64,000 nt of DNA from Martelella mediterranea (GTDB lineage: Bacteria > Pseudomonadota > Alphaproteobacteria > Rhizobiales > Rhizobiaceae), in NCBI GenBank assembly GCA_003001975.1, contig PVUG01000006.1:182557-246556 (forward strand), given 5' to 3'. Under the pieces are notes generated by a model. The model made no database searches. It saw only the letters and a list, made by a program, of their open reading frames with translations, and was not told where the DNA came from. This document shows, in pieces, positions 57,984 to 64,000 of this stretch. Every line of letters starts with the position of its first letter. Within the stretch, counting starts at the first letter, position 1. A program made the position numbers and the translations under genes.

Positions 57984-58014
57984 GGTTCCGGTTTTGCTCG
58001 CGACCCGGAATTAG
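57984..58014 (+). promoter_or_regulatory. 31-bp promoter-like element in front of the ubl gene
   Basis: GGTTCCGG-N12-CCCGGAATTAG, 24 of 31 bases the same as 53006-53036 with identical length, ending 63 bp before the ubl ATG. Inverted repeat TTCCGG/CCGGAA is kept although the spacer differs, which argues for a protein-binding site. Confidence 0.7.
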
Positions 58015-58077
58015 CCCGGCAGAAGCGATAGGGATGGCAATCGGGCCAGCCCTCTCGCCACCGAAAGGGTTAGGACT

Positions 58078-58581
58078 ATGAAGACCATCGATATCTACTA
58101 TCAGGGCGAAGGCGTCGGAGCACTCGAACATCTGGAGTTCGACGCTGAAGAAACGTTCGCCGCATTAAAGGCCGCGATCGTCGGCAAGCACACCATCGCG
58201 GGCGAAATCATTCTGTTCCTCGAAGACGAGGCCGAGCCTGTCGAAGGCAACGCCAAGCTCCGCGACAAGGCTGGCCGCGCCGGGATCAAGGCGCATGTGC
58301 ATCGCTGCCGCAAGATCGAAGTGGTCATCCACTTCAAGGACAAGACCGTGCGCCATGAGTTCGCACCCGGCGCGACCATCGCCCGCATCAAGCACTGGGT
58401 CACGGTGCGCAAGTTCGGCATGACCGAAGAGGAAGCGAGCCACCATCATCTGCAGATCGCGGGCACCACCGATCAGCCCGATCCCGGCACGCACATCGGC
58501 ACGCTCGCCTCCTGCCCGAAGTGCAAGGTCGAGTTCGACCTCGTCACCACGCCGAAGGTCAACGGCTGGAAGGGCGCATGA
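58078..58581 (+). CDS. Tandem ubiquitin-like protein (multi-ubiquitin type)
   Basis: 167 residues, two beta-grasp domains: 1-76 ([13 protein letters not shown]...[14 protein letters not shown]) and 78-157 ([20 protein letters not shown]...). It has the role of the conjugated modifier in bacterial E1-E2-JAB operons. The end is V-N-G-W-K-G-A, not a free Gly-Gly; removal of the last Ala by the JAB protein would expose a C-terminal Gly. C146-x2-C149 near the end could bind a metal. Stop overlaps the E2 start (ATGA). Confidence 0.8.
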   Translation: MKTIDIYYQGEGVGALEHLEFDAEETFAALKAAIVGKHTIAGEIILFLEDEAEPVEGNAKLRDKAGRAGIKAHVHRCRKIEVVIHFKDKTVRHEFAPGATIARIKHWVTVRKFGMTEEEASHHHLQIAGTTDQPDPGTHIGTLASCPKCKVEFDLVTTPKVNGWKGA

Positions 58582-59066
58582 GCACCGCTGTACCGGCGGG
58601 GCCCGACGAGCGGGCCCTGCGCGCCGACCTCGCCCGACCGGCGTTTCGGCTCGCGCAATCGGAAGGTCGCTTCCGTTTGATCTCGATCACCTGGCCGATC
58701 GTGCTGCTCGGCGTCTCCGCCATCGATGGTCAGGAGTACGTCCTAAAGTTCGATTGCAGCGGTTACCCCTCGCTCGCTCCAACCGCATGTCCTTGGGACG
58801 CAGAGAGCAACGTGCCACTGCCCTTCGGCCGATGGCCGCGCAGTAAAGGCGGTCGTGTCGCCGCGGTGTTTCGGCCCGATTGGAAGGGAGGCAGCGCGCT
58901 GTATTTGCCGTGCGACCGCGTCAGCCGGGAGGGACACGATAATTGGCGCACTGAAACACCCACGATGATCTGGCGTCCCGAGCGCGGCATCACACAGTAT
59001 CTGGAGATTGTACATGAACTTCTCAATTGCGGCGATTATCAACCGGCTGCTTGCTCCGCAGCATGA
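58578..59066 (+). CDS. E2-like (UBC/RWD) conjugating protein
   Basis: 162 residues. [17 protein letters not shown] matches the E2 P-x-x-x-P type strand, and [17 protein letters not shown] supplies the candidate catalytic C112 in P-C-D, as in bacterial E2s of ubiquitin-like operons. It should take the modifier from the E1 and pass it to a target. It overlaps the JAB gene by 53 bases. Confidence 0.75.
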   Translation: MSTAVPAGPDERALRADLARPAFRLAQSEGRFRLISITWPIVLLGVSAIDGQEYVLKFDCSGYPSLAPTACPWDAESNVPLPFGRWPRSKGGRVAAVFRPDWKGGSALYLPCDRVSREGHDNWRTETPTMIWRPERGITQYLEIVHELLNCGDYQPAACSAA

Positions 59067-59535
59067 GCTGTCATGCTCCTGGTTTCTGTGGAGCCGGTTG
59101 ACCAAGAAACTGCGTGAGCGCGGGCTGGGCGAAAGCCGTGAAAGCGGTGCCTTCTTACTCGGTTATGCCGATCCGGATGGCGCTGCACGGATCATCGACT
59201 TCGTCTTGTATGACGATCTCGATCCGCACAGCCTTGATACCGGCATAGTCCGCTTCGAAGGCAAGTATTTCGGGCGGCTGTGGGCCATGTGCCGAGAGCG
59301 CGGCCTTACCGTTGTCGCCGACGTGCATGTCCATCCCGGCGATTCCGGGCAGAGTAACTCCGATCGCGCTTATCCCATGGTATCGCAGGCCGGGCATATC
59401 GCGTTGATCCTCCCGCGCTTCGCGCGCAAGCCGATCCAGCACGACGACATCGGCATCTACCGCTACCTCGGCGGCGGCACCTGGCACACCGTGCCACGTG
59501 TTCAACGCCGCAAATTCTTCAACATTGGATTTTGA
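59014..59535 (+). CDS. JAB/JAMM (MPN+) isopeptidase
   Basis: 173 residues from ATG 59014 with GGAG seven bases ahead. Catalytic E43 (ESGAFLLG) and [13 protein letters not shown] (H105, H107, S114, D117): a JAMM zinc site in which the H-x-H to Ser spacing is one residue shorter than in CSN5 or RadC. Expected jobs are trimming the Ubl precursor and removing it from targets. Translation is probably coupled to the E2 gene. Confidence 0.85.
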   Translation: MNFSIAAIINRLLAPQHELSCSWFLWSRLTKKLRERGLGESRESGAFLLGYADPDGAARIIDFVLYDDLDPHSLDTGIVRFEGKYFGRLWAMCRERGLTVVADVHVHPGDSGQSNSDRAYPMVSQAGHIALILPRFARKPIQHDDIGIYRYLGGGTWHTVPRVQRRKFFNIGF

Positions 59536-59543
59536 GGATCGCG

Positions 59544-60929
59544 ATGATCACTTTTACCCCTGCCGACGAGATGCATCGGCTCGCCAAGCGAGCCATGGAC
59601 AATGGCACGGTCGCAAGCCGCCAAGAGGCCGAGGCTCTGCTACGCGGCTACCGGATTGCTTTGTCCATAGGACCGGACGAGGCGATCGATCGTCATCATC
59701 AGGCCGCGTTGCTGACCGCAGTGGAGCTCGGCCGGCGCGTCTTTCTAGGCGGCGTAATCGTCGAGGGTGACCTTGATGTGCCGCTGAACGTTCCGGTGTC
59801 CCCCGGCCAGACGCTCCGACACGCCGTCGTGGCCGCAGGCGGCACGCCAGGGGCAGCGAAGGCGGGCATCCCGCACATATCGATCGGCGGCCTGGCCAAG
59901 CAAAAGTCAGATGGCTTCTCGATCAGGGCGGTATTCGATGGCTGGCGCGGCGGGATCGTGCCTAGTCACACTGAAGGTCCCGATCGCGGCGAGATCGGCC
60001 CGATGGCTTTGGCACCGATGCTCGCCGCCGCATTGGCGATCAACGAAGCATTCCTCCATCTTTCGGGCGACAGTCCCTTCGCCGGAAAGCGAAGTGCCGG
60101 ACTCAATCTCTGGAACCTGTCGCGGTCGACGGACTGGATGTCGTGCGACGCGAGCACGCCGGAGCTCTCCTATCTTCCATCCCGCCTCTGGCTCATCGGC
60201 CTCGGACATCTCGGTCAGGCCTATCTCTGGGGACTCGGGCTTTTGCCATACTCGGCCGACGCGAAAGTGGAATTGCTCCTCCAGGACGTCGACGTGATTA
60301 CCCCGTCGACCGAAAGCACCTCAGTCCTCTCGGACCGCACGATGCTTGGCGAAAAGAAGACGCGCGTTACCGCCAAATGGGCGGAACAGCGAGGATTCGC
60401 CACCGCAATCACCGAGCGACTGTTCGATGAAACCTGCCTCCGTCACCACAATGAGCCGTCGGTCGCGTTGTGTGGCCTCGACAATGCCGTAGGACGACGC
60501 GCGCTTGACCAGGTCGGCTTCGACTTTGTGGTCGAAGCCGGACTGGGCCGCGGGCATCAAGATTTCCGCAGCCTTCTGATTCACACGCTACCCAGCGAAA
60601 TGTCGGCGAAAACACTATGGAAAGACGAAGATGAAGGCAGCCAAACGGCAGTCGATGCGGCGGCCTATCGCAAGATGCTTGACGAGGGGGGCTTCGACCG
60701 TTGCGGCGTGACCTTGCTGGCAGGCAAGGCTGTCGGAGCTCCGTTCGTGGGTGCAGTTGCTGCGACGCTCGTGCTCGCAGAGGTGTTGCGTCTCTTGCAC
60801 GGTGGCACCCTGCACAGGCTGGTCGATATGAACCTGGTCGACCTAGCGTACGTTCGAGCTTTGCCTCAGCTGCGCGACTTTTCTACGCTCAACCCTGGCT
60901 TTGTCACTGCAGAAAGCAGTCGCTCTTGA
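59544..60929 (+). CDS. ThiF/E1-like activating enzyme
   Basis: 461 residues from ATG 59544 (GAGG six bases ahead; JAB stop nine bases upstream). An N-terminal region of about 200 residues with its own alpha/beta pattern precedes the adenylation domain: LIGLGHLGQAYLWGL (GxGxxG at 219-224), ALCGLDNAVGRRAL, and a late C387-G followed by APFVGAVAATLVLAEVLRLL. C387 is the best candidate for the thioester cysteine. It would adenylate the Ubl C-terminus. Confidence 0.85.
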   Translation: MITFTPADEMHRLAKRAMDNGTVASRQEAEALLRGYRIALSIGPDEAIDRHHQAALLTAVELGRRVFLGGVIVEGDLDVPLNVPVSPGQTLRHAVVAAGGTPGAAKAGIPHISIGGLAKQKSDGFSIRAVFDGWRGGIVPSHTEGPDRGEIGPMALAPMLAAALAINEAFLHLSGDSPFAGKRSAGLNLWNLSRSTDWMSCDASTPELSYLPSRLWLIGLGHLGQAYLWGLGLLPYSADAKVELLLQDVDVITPSTESTSVLSDRTMLGEKKTRVTAKWAEQRGFATAITERLFDETCLRHHNEPSVALCGLDNAVGRRALDQVGFDFVVEAGLGRGHQDFRSLLIHTLPSEMSAKTLWKDEDEGSQTAVDAAAYRKMLDEGGFDRCGVTLLAGKAVGAPFVGAVAATLVLAEVLRLLHGGTLHRLVDMNLVDLAYVRALPQLRDFSTLNPGFVTAESSRS

Positions 60930-60980
60930 TTTCGGAAGCGGACCGGCCTGTCATTCTCCATAGTACGCAATAGCGGTCAA

Positions 60981-61019
60981 TCCGCTTCCGGCCCCGTTTC
61001 TGACGGACCGGAAGGCGCC
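60981..61019. repeat. 39-bp direct repeat, right copy
   Basis: 34/39 identical and parallel to 52645-52683; it begins 51 bp after the E1 stop. On the minus strand both copies read A-P-S-G-P-x-E-T-G-P-x-A-D-stop, so they may be remains of the same host or element gene end. Confidence 0.75.
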
Positions 61020-61110
61020 GCCAAATCGGACGCTCGCAGGATTTCGGCGCAGATCCTGAAAGCCGCCATTGGTTGCGCAACGTTCCAAGGTCTATACAGG
61101 GCGTAACATG

Positions 61111-61683
61111 TCACCCGCCCTTCTTTTTAAGCTCGGTGATCTTGTCGTGAAGCGGACCCTTTTTCTCCCTAAGCTCCCGCAAACTTTCCACAGAGCGAAA
61201 AGTCTTTATCACAGCACTCTGACGTCGTGCCTTTTCGGCACTCTTTTCATTTCGAAGCCGAGCCCTTTTGTCGTATTTTTCAAGATCCTGCAGTTCGCCC
61301 TGCTCCACGATTGGCTTCGCGAGGTCCGAGTCCACGATCGACGGCACCTCGGCATCCAGAAAGGTCTGTAGAAACCTCTTCGCATCCCCAGAGACGGCCC
61401 GAGAGTTTAGCATCCAGCACGTATATTCTAGAAACTGAAGGTAGCTATAGATACCGAATTCATCGTTCTCCAAGTCAATCAGACCGTAGGATTTGAGAGA
61501 ATCTCGTGCGTTCTGAAGGTCGCGAAAGACCTCGACGATGGTCGAAAGATTCCGCGCCTTTGCGTTCTGCCAAATGGACCAAGCGGCAAAGCCGAGAGCA
61601 AGCACTGTGGCACCAGACCCGGCCGCCGTCAGGTAGTCCAACCAGATAGGCGCGCCAGAGACGATTGAAACATCAATCGCCAT
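61111..61683 (-). CDS. Single-span membrane protein of unknown function
   Basis: 190 residues. One helix (about 17-38, TAAGSGATVLALGFAAWSIW), then a cytoplasmic helical part with LQFLEYTCWMLNSRAVS and a highly charged tail (KSAEKARRQ, ELREKKG, ELKKKGG). The N-out, soluble-in layout resembles DUF4760-like proteins. Third gene of a coupled set; start overlaps the preceding stop. Confidence 0.7.
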   Translation of the reverse strand: MAIDVSIVSGAPIWLDYLTAAGSGATVLALGFAAWSIWQNAKARNLSTIVEVFRDLQNARDSLKSYGLIDLENDEFGIYSYLQFLEYTCWMLNSRAVSGDAKRFLQTFLDAEVPSIVDSDLAKPIVEQGELQDLEKYDKRARLRNEKSAEKARRQSAVIKTFRSVESLRELREKKGPLHDKITELKKKGG

Positions 61684-61828
61684 CTTTTGGCTTTTCGGTT
61701 TTGTCCGCGCTGGGCTTAGTCGAGTCCTTGCTGCCCGACTTTTTGCTCACCAATGGCGTTGGGCTCCATTCAAGAAATTCCTTGAATGACTGCAGGGGCT
61801 TGTCGGACCGCTTCTTGTCGTCACTCAT
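61673..61828 (-). CDS. Small Lys/Ser-rich protein, second of three coupled genes
   Basis: 51 residues (MSDDKKRSDKPLQSFKEF, then LEWSPTPLVSKKSG, and a Lys/Asp tail). Not recognised. Its ATG overlaps the stop of the gene before it (ATGA) and its stop overlaps the start of the membrane protein gene, which supports translation. Confidence 0.55.
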   Translation of the reverse strand: MSDDKKRSDKPLQSFKEFLEWSPTPLVSKKSGSKDSTKPSADKTEKPKDGD

Positions 61829-61965
61829 TTGTCGCTTTTCTTGTCTGACGACGAGTTCGTTGGCTTCTGCGGCTCCGGCTTTTGTCGGGCCTCGGTTGGC
61901 TTGAGGGGCGTCTTAGACCAGCCGTCAACTCCGAGGTGGAATGCCTTCATTTTGTCATCTGCCAT
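61825..61965 (-). CDS. Small basic protein, first of three coupled genes
   Basis: 46 residues (MADDKMKAFHLGVDGWSKTP, then a Pro/Lys/Ser-rich tail). Shares the M-x-D-D-K start and Lys-rich end with the next gene, suggesting duplication. AGGAAATCACCG lies just upstream of the ATG. Unknown function. Confidence 0.5.
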   Translation of the reverse strand: MADDKMKAFHLGVDGWSKTPLKPTEARQKPEPQKPTNSSSDKKSDK

Positions 61966-62625
61966 CGGTGATTTCCTGATTTAGTATAGGTTGTTCAAAT
62001 TTGGCCAAATGGCCATTTAGCTGCTCAGCTATAATGTTCAGGCGGTCAGGTCTTCAAGTATCCTCCCCAGCTTAACCGAAGCGTTACGTTCGCCACGCAA
62101 CCCTTCGAAAAGAGGCTACCTGAAACCCACAAACCGTCAATATAAAGATTGCCGCAGCAGTTCATGTAAACGTGTAACGACATATTCTGCTACGTAAGCG
62201 GTGTTTTGCTCACACCTTGACGGAATAATTCTATGGCAGCAACTCGTCGATCCGTTTCTGCTTTTATACGAAAGTGACTAAGCGCCTGCCGAACGCGAAT
62301 GTCAGCTCTATTAATCACCGGGTAGAAAGCCGACTATCAACAGTCACCACTAAGCCGATGGTCTGCAAAGCGCCCTAATTCCGGCCGTGCGGGAGTTTCG
62401 ATAGATGCGGTGAGAGCCGCCAGACCGCTTGGCGGCGGCATAACGGTCATTGCCGTGGGCATTCGCGGTGGCTGGAAGGGGGCGGAGCGAGCCGGCCGCT
62501 CCTGACCCGCGGGGTAGGAAAGCAGAGTCTGCTTGAGTTCGACAGATATAGAACATTGGGGATTTGTACCTATGCCATAGTCATTCACATTTCATAATGT
62601 GGTGCGCATCTTATATTCTTGGCCT
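61966..62625. other. Intergenic region
   Basis: 660 bp between divergent starts. An 83-codon frame on the minus strand (62337-62588) has no recognisable product. TTATATTC ends ten bases before the ATG at 62626, placing a -10 box where it would give a leaderless mRNA. Confidence 0.35.
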
Positions 62626-63726
62626 ATGACCGAACCAAAAAATACCGCACACGAAAAACCCAAGTATGCGCCGTCGCGTTACATGCGCGACCGCCACCCC
62701 GACCTGTTCTCCGACTCGGTGTCGGAAGTGGAATATGAGGTAGAGCGCGAGGTGTTGTCATACCACCTCGAAACGCTTACCAATCAGAAGGACGAAACCG
62801 CATTCGAGAATTTCGCGCAGCGCCTTTGCGAGAAATTCATCGCGCCGAATATTCGTCCTCAGACGGGTCCGGTTGGCGGGGGCGACGGTAAGACCGACGC
62901 AGAGACATTCCCCGTGTCGAGTGAAATCTCTACGCGCTGGTTCGTGCCCGACAACGACAAGGCCGGCGAGCGCAAGGCTTTCGCATTCAGTGCCAAGAAG
63001 ACTTGGCGCTCGAAAATCAAGTCTGATGTTGCCGCCATCGCCGGCACCAAGCGTGACTACGATCAAGTCATCTGCGTCACGAACCAATTCGTCCCCGCGA
63101 AGAAGTCGGCCGACCTTCAAGACGAGCTTTGTAAGGAGCACGGCATTCCAGTCACCATTCTGGATCGCACATGGCTCCTGGACCGCGTCTTCAAGCACGA
63201 CAGTATGGCGATTGCCGTCGAGGAACTTGGTGTTGGCAAGGGCACGGAGAAGCAAACCAAGAAGCTGGGGCCGAGTGATACCAAGCGCGCGGCGGAGCTG
63301 GATGCCCTTGAGGCGAGGATCGCTGATGGTTCGCAGTATCAGGGGCAAGCTACAGCGCTGGTCGAAGATGCGCGACGTGCCGCGCTTCTCGCTCGAGGAT
63401 TGGAGTATTCGAGCGCCGACGTGAACGGGCGTTTCGATCGCGCGCTCCGTCTCGCGCGAGATAACAACATCAAAAAGCTTGAACTCGCGATTGCCTACGA
63501 GTGGGCATGGACCTCCCATTTCTGGCATGAGGACCACCTTCGCACGTCTGAACTCTACGACAATGTCGAACGTCTTGCTCTCAGTTCTAACGATGCAAAT
63601 GACTTGGAACGTCTAAGCAATCTTCTCCCCCTGATACGCATGAGCGTGCACACTGGCTCGATTGAGAACGGCGGTGCAAAAGTCGGCCACGGAAGCGGCG
63701 GAATAATTCGTCCGCGGGCGGAGTAA
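62626..63726 (+). pseudogene. Nuclease-domain protein truncated by an IS21-type element
   Basis: Readable for 367 codons. Opening KYAPSRYMRDRHPDLFSDS, then a PD-(D/E)xK-like domain: FENFAQRLCEKFIAPNIRPQ, GGGDGKTDAETF (acidic site) and FAFSAKKTWRSKI (Ser-x-Lys in place of Glu-x-Lys), then VICVTNQF and ILDRTWLLDRVF. Long defence proteins with TPR or NTPase tails start this way. From about 63640 the frame runs through the end of a transposable element to a chance stop, so the native C-terminus is cut off. Confidence 0.75.
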
Positions 63727-64000
63727 AATCCGGCCACCTATCTTCCTTCTGCAATGAGCGCAGGAGGGACAGAGGATCTACACCGTGGAACTTTATCTGA
63801 AGGTTCGTCTGGCCGTCTCGGAAGGGATGAGCCAACGTCAGGCATCCAAACACTTCAACATATCCCGCGACAGCGTAGCGAAGATGCTGTCGTATTCGAC
63901 GCCTCCTGGCTATCAGCGACAATCACCAGTCCGGCGGCCGAAGCTGGACGCGTTCGTTTCGACGATCGATCACTGGTTGGATGAAGACAGACACGTACCG
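63640..64000 (+). mobile_element. IS21-family element, left end
   Basis: From about 63640 (TGAGCGTGCACACTGGC) there are repeated terminal-like boxes (AAAAGTCGGCCAC at 63678, AAAATCCGGCCAC at 63725), as in the multiple end repeats of IS21 elements, followed by istA. The element leaves the window, so the other end and the target duplication are not visible. Confidence 0.75.
63785..64000 (+). CDS. istA: IS21-family transposase IstA, N-terminal part
   Basis: 72 codons to the window edge from GTG 63785. VELYLKVRLAVSEGMSQRQA and SKHFNISRDSVAKMLSYSTP form the N-terminal helix-turn-helix of IstA; PPGYQR and DHWLDEDRHVP continue the family pattern. The DDE catalytic core lies outside the window. Confidence 0.88.
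   Translation, partial: MELYLKVRLAVSEGMSQRQASKHFNISRDSVAKMLSYSTPPGYQRQSPVRRPKLDAFVSTIDHWLDEDRHVP

Noticed and set aside
62337..62588. 83-codon minus-strand frame, Pro/Ala-rich
   Set aside because: No start signal or family resemblance; could be a gene remnant but nothing supports it.

Overview
The window reads as chromosomal DNA of a high-GC alphaproteobacterium, most likely Hyphomicrobiales (Rhizobiales) and close to Rhizobiaceae. Pointers are a cellulose-synthase cluster with the lipoprotein BcsN and a TPR partner in place of BcsC, paired DUF1127 genes with CCUCC-loop hairpin RNAs, a DUF2093 gene, a stand-alone LigD polymerase domain and an MutL with the endonuclease motif. I could not run any database search, so the genus is left open.

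Region 1-41.9 kb looks like ordinary core genome: an SMP-30 fragment, an NADH:flavin oxidoreductase, mutL, a cellulose cluster (bcsK-like opposite bcsN-bcsA-bcsB) followed by a diguanylate cyclase that could supply c-di-GMP to the BcsA PilZ domain, two DUF1127 genes with an sRNA-like hairpin array, a cold-shock gene, SulP-USP, TetR/SDR, LigD-Pol, Nudix, PiT phosphate transport, PAP2, asd, a large autotransporter behind an AT-rich leader, HNH, alkA-like, gluQRS, BrkB, SDR-macro domain, a cobalamin adenosyltransferase, etfBA, yjbQ and SIMPL, ending in a CAT-anticodon tRNA.

Region 42-48 kb is accessory. It lies between two diverged direct repeats of about 300 bp, each holding the 3' end of a metallophosphoesterase gene (remnant on the left, intact gene on the right). 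Between them sit an old yellow enzyme, AraC, cupin, GNAT, a decayed flavin oxidoreductase, an HxlR regulator and an IS5-type transposase remnant. A 32-bp motif occurs both upstream of the old yellow enzyme and in front of hxlR.

Region 48-64 kb is a defence-like island: a 1.1-kDa-residue-class SF2 helicase with a possible nuclease tail, a seven-gene unit, a three-gene small membrane-protein operon, and a PD-(D/E)xK-type nuclease gene cut by an IS21-family element at the window edge. The seven-gene unit (53.1-60.9 kb) is the most interesting part: a sigma-like protein, an unknown protein, an ImmA/IrrE protease fused to a UvrD helicase with an Fe-S nuclease-like tail, then a tandem ubiquitin-like protein, E2, JAB/JAMM peptidase and ThiF-type E1. 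The two halves each begin 62-63 bp after the same 31-bp element (GGTTCCGG-N12-CCCGGAATTAG), and the whole unit is bracketed by 39-bp direct repeats (34/39 identical). I infer one regulated, possibly mobile, ubiquitin-like conjugation system.
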